Part shown: positions 5,462 through 12,021 of the stretch, one piece after another
Layout of the letters: each line of letters opens with the position of its first letter
Position numbering within the stretch: the first letter of the stretch is position 1
Assembly: GCA_019420405.1 (NCBI GenBank)
Contig: JAHZHF010000024.1
Location: 1 to 20,422 of the forward strand
Source of the DNA: Clostridiales bacterium
GTDB taxonomy: Bacteria > Bacillota > Clostridia > Lachnospirales > Lachnospiraceae
Direction: 5' to 3'
DNA length: 20,422 nt
The notes under the pieces: model-generated
What the model was told of the DNA's origin: nothing
Seen by the model: only the letters and a program-made list of their open reading frames with translations
Databases searched by the model: none
Program-made: the position numbers and the translations under genes

Positions 5462-8368
5462 ATGTTAGAGATTAACATAGCTGATGTGGTGAACGTATTA
5501 AATATATGTAAACCATATCTCATTAGTTTTGCTGTTATTTTAGTGGCAGTTCTGGTCACTATTATTGCGGCTCAAAGAGCGGAGAAGTTCAGAAGAAAAC
5601 TGATCCGTTCGCAGGCAGGGATTGCGCTGCTTCTGGCGTTGGTAGTCATTGTAAACCTGATTTGCTTTGGACCAATGTCAACGATGATTTCACTGGCAAC
5701 GGGGAGCGGTTCGATTAAGGAAGAGACTTCCTCTGAAGCGATGGATCTTTGTACGGAAATTGCGGAAGAGGGAATTGTACTGTTGAAAAACGAGGGGAAT
5801 ATTCTTCCGCTAAAACAACAAAATAAATTGAATGTATTTGGCTGGGCATCTCCAAATCCCTGCTATGGAGGCACCGGATCGGGCTCTATTTCGGATTCTT
5901 ATGAAAAGGTAACGCTTCTTCAGGGATTGGAAGAGACGGGGTTTGAATTGAATGATGAACTGTCAGAATTCTATACATCATACCGTGCTGATCGTCCGGC
6001 AATTGCCGGGACAGGGGGAAGCATGGGAGTTGATTTCAGCCTTCCTGAACCTCCGGTAAACGAGTATACGGATGAATTGCTTACAAACGCAAAGGAATTT
6101 TCAGATACAGCGTTAGTTGTTGTTTCGCGCGTCGGAGGAGAGGGGGTCGATCTTCCGAGAGATGTGAGTGAGTCAGCATATACTGATAATTCTGAAGAGT
6201 ATAAAGATTTTGAGGATGGAGAGCATTATTTACAGCTTAGCAGGACAGAAAGTGATATGCTCAGAATGGTATGTGACAACTTTGAAAATGTAATTGTTAT
6301 ATATAATGGGGCCAATACGATGGAACTTGGATTCCTTGATGAATATGAGCAGATTAAAGGAGCGATTTGGTGTCCGGGTCCTGGACAGAATGGTTTTCTT
6401 GCTCTTGGCGAGATTTTAAACGGGACGATCAATCCGTCTGCCAAGACAAGCGATATATTTGTAAAAGATCTGACAGCAACACCATCGTATAATAATATCG
6501 GAAATTTTGTGTATAGTAATGCAGAAGAATTTGCAAGCGAAGTAAGAAATTCAACTACGGGAGAACCGCAGACGATTTACCCGACTTTTGTTAACTATTC
6601 GGAGGGTATATATACAGGATATAGATATTATGAAACAGCGTCAGATGACGGAAAGATTAATTATTATGATGAGGTAATGTATCCTTTTGGGTACGGCCTT
6701 TCCTATACGACATTTAGTCAGGAAATGAAAGACTTTTCAGAAGAAAACGGACAGATTTCCTTCAGTGTTGAAGTGACAAACACAGGGGACTGTGCAGGGA
6801 AAGATGTTGTAGAAGTTTATTATAATCCGCCATATGAAAATCAAGGGATAGAAAAAGCATCTGCAAATCTGATAGCTTTTGAAAAGACGGAGCTTCTTGA
6901 TCCGGGAGCTTCCCAGACGATAGAGATTTCTTTTGCGGCGGAAGATATGGCGTCATATGATGCGGAAGGCAAGGGGTGTTATGTGCTGGAAGATGGAGAT
7001 TATGGAATCTCTATCAGAAGCGATTCCCATACAATAATTGCGGAAGAGATCTGTCATGTCGGCGAAGATATCGTTTTTGATGAAAATAATCCGAGGTCTA
7101 CGGACGATATTGCGGCAACAAATCAGTTCGATGAGGCAAAAGGAGATGTCATTTATCTTTCCCGGGCAGACGGTTTTGCAAATTTTGAAGAAGCTACAGC
7201 GGCTCCTGAAAATTTGGAAATGTCGGATGAGATAAAATCAATGTTTAATAACAGCAGTACATATGATCCCAAAGAGTATAATGATGAGAGCGATGAAATG
7301 CCGGTTACCGGAGCGGAAAATGGGATTGAGCTTGCAGATTTAAGAGGTGTAGATTATGATGATGAACAATGGGATAAACTTCTGGATGAACTGACACCTG
7401 AGGAAATGGATTCCCTGATTGCGCTTGCCGGCTATCAGACTCTTGCTATAGAAAGCATTAATAAGGTTCAGACTGTTGATTGTGACGGTCCGGCTGCGAT
7501 TAACAATAATTTTACAGGAGTTGGTTCGATCGGATTTCCGGGAGCTGTCGTAATCGCTAATACATGGAATACAGATATTGCGGAAAGATATGGAGAATCC
7601 ATAGGAAAAATGGCTTCGGAAATGGGTGTTTCCGGATGGTACGCTCCGTCGGTAAACGGACATCGTTCAGCGTTTGGCGGCAGAAATTTTGAATATTATT
7701 CAGAAGATGGCCTCCTTTCCGGGAAAATGGCAGCAAAAGCAATTATCGGAGCGGAAAAGTATGGAATTTATTCATATGTAAAACATTTTGCTGTGAATGA
7801 GCAGGAAACAAACAGGCATAATATGCTCTGCACATGGATTGATGAACAGACGCTTAGGGAAATCTATTTGAAACCTTTTGAGATAGCGGTAAAAGAAGGC
7901 GGGGCAGATGCAATGATGTCGGCGTTTAATTATATCGGTGCTACATGGAGCGGCGGATCAGGAGCCCTCTTGAATAATGTTCTTCGAGGAGAGTGGGGAT
8001 TCCGGGGATTTGTCGTAACGGATTATTTCGGTCCGACGTATTTTATGAATGCTGATCAGGCTATTAGAAACGGAAACGATGCTATGCTGGTTGCATACGA
8101 TACTCCGACAAATCATGTGAAAGATAAAGAAAGTGCTACCGGTTTAAAAGCAATGAGGCAGGCTGCGAAGAATATATTGTATACAGTTGTGAACAGCCGC
8201 GCATATGATGCGGAAAACGTAAATAGTGGGTTGATGAATTGGCAGATAGCTGCAATTGTAATTGATGCTTCATTTGCGGTGGTTATTATCGGACTTGAGA
8301 TTGTTGCTTTCAGAAAGTATCGCAGAAGAATTGGCGGTATTGCAAAAAACAACGTTTCTGAACAATAA
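5462..8368 (+). CDS. Membrane-anchored GH3 beta-glycosidase with inverted domain order
   Basis: Predicted retaining beta-glucosidase-type enzyme of 968 residues. Two hydrophobic helices lie at about residues 17-37 and 50-72, joined by a basic loop (KFRRKLIR), and one at about 930-952, followed by KYRRR. Positive charges place the loop and C-tail inside and the catalytic body outside. Domains run opposite to usual GH3: the alpha/beta sandwich (about 95-325) comes first, with the candidate acid/base E227 in RVGGEGVD. A fibronectin-III-like domain (about 430-540) and a linker follow. The TIM-barrel comes last (about 640-915), with the conserved K774-H775 pair (KHFAVNEQE) and nucleophile D854 in GFVVTDYFG. 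Inverted GH3 enzymes are known from rumen Butyrivibrio and Ruminococcus. A GGGAGGT ribosome binding site lies 8 bases before the ATG. The gene is visibly AT-rich compared with the second GH3. The sugar substrate cannot be told from sequence. Confidence 0.92.
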   Translation: MLEINIADVVNVLNICKPYLISFAVILVAVLVTIIAAQRAEKFRRKLIRSQAGIALLLALVVIVNLICFGPMSTMISLATGSGSIKEETSSEAMDLCTEIAEEGIVLLKNEGNILPLKQQNKLNVFGWASPNPCYGGTGSGSISDSYEKVTLLQGLEETGFELNDELSEFYTSYRADRPAIAGTGGSMGVDFSLPEPPVNEYTDELLTNAKEFSDTALVVVSRVGGEGVDLPRDVSESAYTDNSEEYKDFEDGEHYLQLSRTESDMLRMVCDNFENVIVIYNGANTMELGFLDEYEQIKGAIWCPGPGQNGFLALGEILNGTINPSAKTSDIFVKDLTATPSYNNIGNFVYSNAEEFASEVRNSTTGEPQTIYPTFVNYSEGIYTGYRYYETASDDGKINYYDEVMYPFGYGLSYTTFSQEMKDFSEENGQISFSVEVTNTGDCAGKDVVEVYYNPPYENQGIEKASANLIAFEKTELLDPGASQTIEISFAAEDMASYDAEGKGCYVLEDGDYGISIRSDSHTIIAEEICHVGEDIVFDENNPRSTDDIAATNQFDEAKGDVIYLSRADGFANFEEATAAPENLEMSDEIKSMFNNSSTYDPKEYNDESDEMPVTGAENGIELADLRGVDYDDEQWDKLLDELTPEEMDSLIALAGYQTLAIESINKVQTVDCDGPAAINNNFTGVGSIGFPGAVVIANTWNTDIAERYGESIGKMASEMGVSGWYAPSVNGHRSAFGGRNFEYYSEDGLLSGKMAAKAIIGAEKYGIYSYVKHFAVNEQETNRHNMLCTWIDEQTLREIYLKPFEIAVKEGGADAMMSAFNYIGATWSGGSGALLNNVLRGEWGFRGFVVTDYFGPTYFMNADQAIRNGNDAMLVAYDTPTNHVKDKESATGLKAMRQAAKNILYTVVNSRAYDAENVNSGLMNWQIAAIVIDASFAVVIIGLEIVAFRKYRRRIGGIAKNNVSEQ

Positions 8369-8375
8369 AAATATG

Positions 8376-8415
8376 GATAAGGCAGTCTGATCCTGGCGAC
8401 TCAGATTGCCTTATC
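8376..8415 (+). terminator. Hairpin between GH3 and gtrA, weak terminator or processing site
   Basis: A 15-bp stem (8376-8390 with 8401-8415) with one G.U pair and a 10-base loop is followed by TTGATAAAG, not a T run. Without a U tract it is unlikely to stop all transcription. It may stabilise the upstream message or cause partial termination, setting a lower level for gtrA and the second GH3. Confidence 0.5.
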
Positions 8416-8437
8416 TTGATAAAGAATGGAGACATTT

Positions 8438-9124
8438 ATGGCAGGTATAAAGATGTGGTGGAAGGATAATTGGGAGTGCTTTGAGCAGAGACACCCGAAA
8501 CTTGCGAAATGGGTATATCAGATCTTTTATTTCTTTGTATTCAGCATGGGGGTAACGGTTTTTCAGTACCTTATATTTACCCTGATGCCGCACCTGCTCG
8601 GGAAGGGGCTTGCCGGTACAGAGTTTATGTGGCCCCAGGTGCATATGCACCTTTTCGGTGTGGACTTTGACTGGAGCCTTCTTGGATATGAGGTGCTGCG
8701 GGACCGTGCGACGGGCGAGGCGCTGATCGGTGGAGGCCTTGGCTATTTTATCAGTTATGAGACGGGATCGTTTCTTGCACAGTGCATCAATTTTCCGCTT
8801 CAGAGAAACATTACGTTTAAAAGCAAAGGCAATCCGGTTTATCAGGCAATGTGGTACTTTATAGCGTGGGTGGTCATCTCTCTGATATGCAACGGGTTTA
8901 ACAATCTGTGGATGCCTATCGCACAGCAATATGTGACGCCGGCAATTTACAATCTGCTTGTGACGTTGATTACAGGCGGCGTATCCATGATTATTTTCTT
9001 CTTCGTTTTCAAGATCATTTTCCCGGAAGGAGAGTCGGAGAAGAAGGAGTACAAGCAGGAAGTGCGGGCGGAAGGAGCCGAACGGGAACAACGAGTTTTG
9101 TATAATCGAGGTGATAAGAGGTGA
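8438..9124 (+). CDS. GtrA-like membrane protein (putative polyprenyl-phosphate-sugar flippase)
   Basis: Integral membrane protein of 228 residues with four hydrophobic segments, at about 24-50, 92-112, 130-150 and 165-190. The stretch FLAQCINFPLQRNITFKSKG after the second helix matches the characteristic GtrA-family segment (a basic RN-x-TF-x-S-K motif). GtrA proteins are thought to carry undecaprenyl-phosphate-linked glucose or similar sugars across the membrane for surface glycosylation. The segment between helices 1 and 2 (about 50-90) is longer than in minimal GtrA proteins, and a charged C-tail (from about 195) is rich in E, K and R. The ATG at 8438 is preferred over one at 8426 because GGAG lies 6 bases before it. 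Its stop overlaps the GTG of the following GH3 gene (GTGA, 9121-9124), so the two are coupled. No glycosyltransferase lies beside it, which is unusual for this family. Confidence 0.72.
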   Translation: MAGIKMWWKDNWECFEQRHPKLAKWVYQIFYFFVFSMGVTVFQYLIFTLMPHLLGKGLAGTEFMWPQVHMHLFGVDFDWSLLGYEVLRDRATGEALIGGGLGYFISYETGSFLAQCINFPLQRNITFKSKGNPVYQAMWYFIAWVVISLICNGFNNLWMPIAQQYVTPAIYNLLVTLITGGVSMIIFFFVFKIIFPEGESEKKEYKQEVRAEGAEREQRVLYNRGDKR

Positions 9125-11541
9125 AACATAAAAATGTAATTGACAAGATGAAGTTGGAGGAAAAGGCGGCTCTTCTGAGTGGTAAAGGAGAATGGCAGAC
9201 ATGGGATTTCGCGCGGCTGGGTATCCCGTCCATGTACTGTGCCGACGGACCGCATGGGATCCGTAAGCAGGCAGGGGCCGGCGACCATCTGGGGTTAAAT
9301 CCGTCGCTTCCGGCAACCTGTTTTCCTACCGTTGCGACAGTGGCCAACAGCTGGGATCCCGGACTGGGCGAAGAGATCGGAAAAGCGCTCGGCGAAGAGG
9401 CGAGCGTACAGGGCGTCCATGTGGTGCTGGGGCCGGGACTTAATATAAAGAGAAGTCCGCTCTGCGGGAGAAACTTTGAGTATTATTCTGAAGATCCGTA
9501 TCTTGCAGGCAAGATGGCAGCGGGATATGTACGTGGAATCCAGAGCCGGGGCGTCTATGCATGCCCGAAGCACTTTGCCGTAAACAGTCAGGAACTTCGC
9601 AGAATGGCAATGAACGCAGTGGTGGATGAGCGTACTCTTCGTGAAATCTATCTGACCGGATTTGAGATTGCCGTGAAAGAAGGCGGCGCCAAAGCGATCA
9701 TGACCAGCTATAATCAGGTCAACGGGACATATGCCAACGAAAGCACACATCTTCTCAGAGACATTCTGAGAAACGACTGGGGGTATGATGGGATTGTCAT
9801 TACGGACTGGGGCGGATCCAACGATCATATCAAGGGCGTGGAAGCAGGATCAGATCTGGAGATGCCGACACCGGGATTCGATTCTGCAAGGCAGATTGTG
9901 GCGGCTGTGAAAGAAGGTAAAATATCTGAAGCGACTGTGGATGAGTGTGTTGACCGCCTTCTGGAAGCTGTCCTCACACTTACGAAAGAAAGAAACATTC
10001 CGGCAGAGTTTGATAAAAAAGCACACCATGCGCTGGCGCGGAAAGCTGCGGCGGAGAGCGCGATGCTTCTGAAAAACGAGGAGAATATCCTTCCGCTGAA
10101 GCCCGGGACAAGGGTTGCGCTGATCGGTGATTTTGCATTTGATCCCAGATATCAGGGGGCAGGGTCTTCCATGGTAAATGCAACAGATCTGGATAAGATG
10201 GCCGAGATGATCAAAGGATACGACCTCGTGCTTGTAGGAACTTCAAAAGGATATATCAGGACAGGAGAAGAGGATGCTGTTCTGGAAAAAGAAGCTGTTG
10301 ACCTTGCCCGGGCGGCGGATGTGGTTCTGTACTGCTTCGGACTGGATGAGCTGAGCGAGTCTGAGGGGATTGACCGGACGCATATGCGTATCCCTCAGAA
10401 CCAGATCTCCCTTCTGGAGTCCATGGCGAGAGTGAATAAGAATATCGTCGGAGTCTTAAGCGCGGGCGCTGCAATCGAGATGCCGTGGCATTACTGCCTG
10501 AAAGGGCTGCTTCACGGTTATCTGTACGGACAGGCGGGCGCAGGGGCAATGCTTGATATTCTGACAGGAAAGATCAATCCGTCCGGAAGACTCAATGAGA
10601 CATATCCTCTCCGTTACGAAGACACTCCTGCGTTCCGTTATTTCCCAAGCGAGGAGCGCAACTCAGAGTACAGGGAAGGGCTCTATGTGGGATACCGGTA
10701 CTATGATACGAGTAAAGTACGTGTGATGTATCCGTTTGGATTCGGACTGTCTTACACGACGTTTGAGTACACCGGAATCAGAGTGGATGAGTCAGGTGTT
10801 ACATTTACGTTGAAAAACACGGGTAAAGAAGACGGCGCGGAAGTGGCTCAGCTCTATGTCGGAATGAAAGACGCGAAAGTGTATCGTCCGGAAAAAGAAT
10901 TGAAGGGCTTTGCGAAGGTTTTCCTGAAAGCAGGTGAGAGCGCGGAAGTAAAGATCCCGTTTGACGATAAGACATTCCGTTACTGGAATGTGCGGACAAA
11001 TGCCTGGGAAGTGGAAGGCGGTGCTTACCGCATTATGATTGGCGCGAGCTGCGCGGATATACGCCTTGAAGAGGAAGCGGACGTTGCGGGAACAACGGAA
11101 GAATTTCCGTATTATACGAATCGTATGCCTTCCTATTATTCAGGCCTGATCCAGCAGGTTGACGACAAAGAGTTTGAAGAACTGCTTGGGACACTGATCC
11201 CGTCCGGCAAGTGGACCGGCGATCTGACAGTCAACGACGCGATCTGCCAGATGTATTACGCAAAGAGTGCCATAGCGCGGTTTGCGTATAAGAAGCTTAC
11301 GAAGATGAAAAAAAAGAGCGAGGATGCAGGTAAACCTGATTTGAATATTCTATTTATTTACAATATGCCGTTCCGTGCCATTGCGAAGATGACTGGAGGT
11401 GTGGTGAGTATGGAGATGGTGGGAGGAATCGTGACTATGGTCAACGGACATCTGTTCCGCGGGCTGGGGCACATCATTAGAGGATTCTTCCGCAATCGCA
11501 GTCTGAATAAAAAATATGTCAAGGAGATCACGGGAAATTGA
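9121..11541 (+). CDS. GH3 beta-glycosidase, canonical domain order, with C-terminal extension
   Basis: Predicted cytoplasmic retaining beta-glucosidase-type enzyme of 806 residues without signal peptide. The TIM-barrel is first (about 1-280), with K150-H151 in KHFAVNSQE and nucleophile D229 in GIVITDWGG. The alpha/beta sandwich follows (about 310-520), with acid/base candidate E415 in SESEGIDR, and then a fibronectin-III-like domain (about 555-640; NTGKEDGAEVAQLYV). About 150 residues from 655 onward lie beyond the usual GH3 end; they include a glycine-rich hydrophobic stretch (about 740-780) and a basic tail, possibly membrane-associated. It starts with GTG at 9121, overlapping the gtrA stop, with GAGGTGAT 7 bases upstream. 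Barrel sequences are recognisably similar to the first GH3 (GRNFEYYSED in both) but base composition differs strongly. The stop codon lies inside a 28-bp tandem duplication. No clear terminator follows. Confidence 0.93.
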   Translation: MKHKNVIDKMKLEEKAALLSGKGEWQTWDFARLGIPSMYCADGPHGIRKQAGAGDHLGLNPSLPATCFPTVATVANSWDPGLGEEIGKALGEEASVQGVHVVLGPGLNIKRSPLCGRNFEYYSEDPYLAGKMAAGYVRGIQSRGVYACPKHFAVNSQELRRMAMNAVVDERTLREIYLTGFEIAVKEGGAKAIMTSYNQVNGTYANESTHLLRDILRNDWGYDGIVITDWGGSNDHIKGVEAGSDLEMPTPGFDSARQIVAAVKEGKISEATVDECVDRLLEAVLTLTKERNIPAEFDKKAHHALARKAAAESAMLLKNEENILPLKPGTRVALIGDFAFDPRYQGAGSSMVNATDLDKMAEMIKGYDLVLVGTSKGYIRTGEEDAVLEKEAVDLARAADVVLYCFGLDELSESEGIDRTHMRIPQNQISLLESMARVNKNIVGVLSAGAAIEMPWHYCLKGLLHGYLYGQAGAGAMLDILTGKINPSGRLNETYPLRYEDTPAFRYFPSEERNSEYREGLYVGYRYYDTSKVRVMYPFGFGLSYTTFEYTGIRVDESGVTFTLKNTGKEDGAEVAQLYVGMKDAKVYRPEKELKGFAKVFLKAGESAEVKIPFDDKTFRYWNVRTNAWEVEGGAYRIMIGASCADIRLEEEADVAGTTEEFPYYTNRMPSYYSGLIQQVDDKEFEELLGTLIPSGKWTGDLTVNDAICQMYYAKSAIARFAYKKLTKMKKKSEDAGKPDLNILFIYNMPFRAIAKMTGGVVSMEMVGGIVTMVNGHLFRGLGHIIRGFFRNRSLNKKYVKEITGN

Positions 11542-11581
11542 AAATCCTGCTCTGATCATGGGAAATTGGAAATCCTGCTCT
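11526..11581 (+). repeat. 28-bp imperfect tandem duplication over the GH3 stop codon
   Basis: Units 11526-11553 and 11554-11581 match at 26 of 28 positions, with no gap. The first carries the GH3 stop (TGA at 11539-11541); at the same place the second has TGG. The end of the second unit supplies the first T of the secG -35. Confidence 0.85.
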
Positions 11582-11597
11582 TGCAAACGCTTTGCAA
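11581..11597. promoter_or_regulatory. Operator-like palindrome overlapping the secG -35
   Basis: Perfect inverted repeat TTGCAAA-CGC-TTTGCAA. The CG-centred form with GCAAA/TTTGC arms is reminiscent of operators of LacI-family sugar repressors, though one base longer than a standard CcpA site. It covers the -35 and part of the spacer of the secG promoter. No LacI-type regulator is encoded in this window. Confidence 0.4.
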
Positions 11598-11609
11598 CTG
11601 TGATAGAAT
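11581..11609 (+). promoter_or_regulatory. Promoter of secG
   Basis: -35 TTGCAA (11581-11586), a 17-base spacer and -10 TAGAAT (11604-11609), with the extended TGA at 11601-11603. The predicted start near 11616 leaves a leader of about 24 bases with the ribosome binding site. Confidence 0.65.
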
Positions 11610-11639
11610 AATCGTGGTTTATCCGCAGGAGGTGTAGAA

Positions 11640-11882
11640 GTGGAAATTTTAAAAACGGTATTGACGATTATTTTTGTTATAGATTGTATCGTTCTTGCAG
11701 CGATTGTACTGTTACAGGAAGGCAAATCAGCCGGGCTTGGAACGATCAGCGGGGCAGCGGACACATACTGGGGACACAATAAAGGCCGTTCTATGGAGGG
11801 AACGCTTGTAAAGGTTACGAGGATCGTGGCAGCCCTCTTTATGATACTGGCTCTGGTGCTTAACCTTGGCGTCCTTAATTAG
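11640..11882 (+). CDS. secG: Preprotein translocase subunit SecG
   Basis: Small accessory subunit of the SecYEG protein export channel, 80 residues, the usual length. Two hydrophobic helices (about 5-25 and 57-78) flank a cytoplasmic loop with the conserved LLQEGKSAGLG segment and a GAADTYWG-type glycine-rich stretch. The start is GTG at 11640 with AGGAGGTG about 5 bases upstream. It has its own promoter and terminator, ahead of rnr and smpB, an order common in Firmicutes. Confidence 0.95.
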   Translation: MEILKTVLTIIFVIDCIVLAAIVLLQEGKSAGLGTISGAADTYWGHNKGRSMEGTLVKVTRIVAALFMILALVLNLGVLN

Positions 11883-11918
11883 TATAAAAAGTAAGATATC
11901 AGAAGATAATGTTATGTG

Positions 11919-11960
11919 TAAGCACTCTATACAGATATAGGGTGCTTATCTTATTTTCTG
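11919..11960 (+). terminator. Intrinsic terminator after secG
   Basis: A 13-bp stem with one G.U pair (11919-11931 with 11936-11948) and the 4-base loop CAGA, followed by TCTTATTTTCTG. The T tract is interrupted, so readthrough into rnr is possible; I see no convincing promoter between here and rnr. Confidence 0.8.
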
Positions 11961-12021
11961 CAACAGCTCAGCCATCAGGGGAACTGAGCGTCTGTCAATG
12001 AGTAAAGCAAAGGAGGACAGC

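Noticed and set aside
9101..9106. TATAAT just before the second GH3
   Set aside because: No usable -35 (17 bases upstream reads CCGAAC) and a start would fall only about 8 bases before the GTG, inside the ribosome binding site; the gene is coupled to gtrA instead.
8411..9316. 301-codon open frame on the minus strand over gtrA and the second GH3
   Set aside because: It lies antisense to two well-supported genes and shows no recognisable domain or ribosome binding site.
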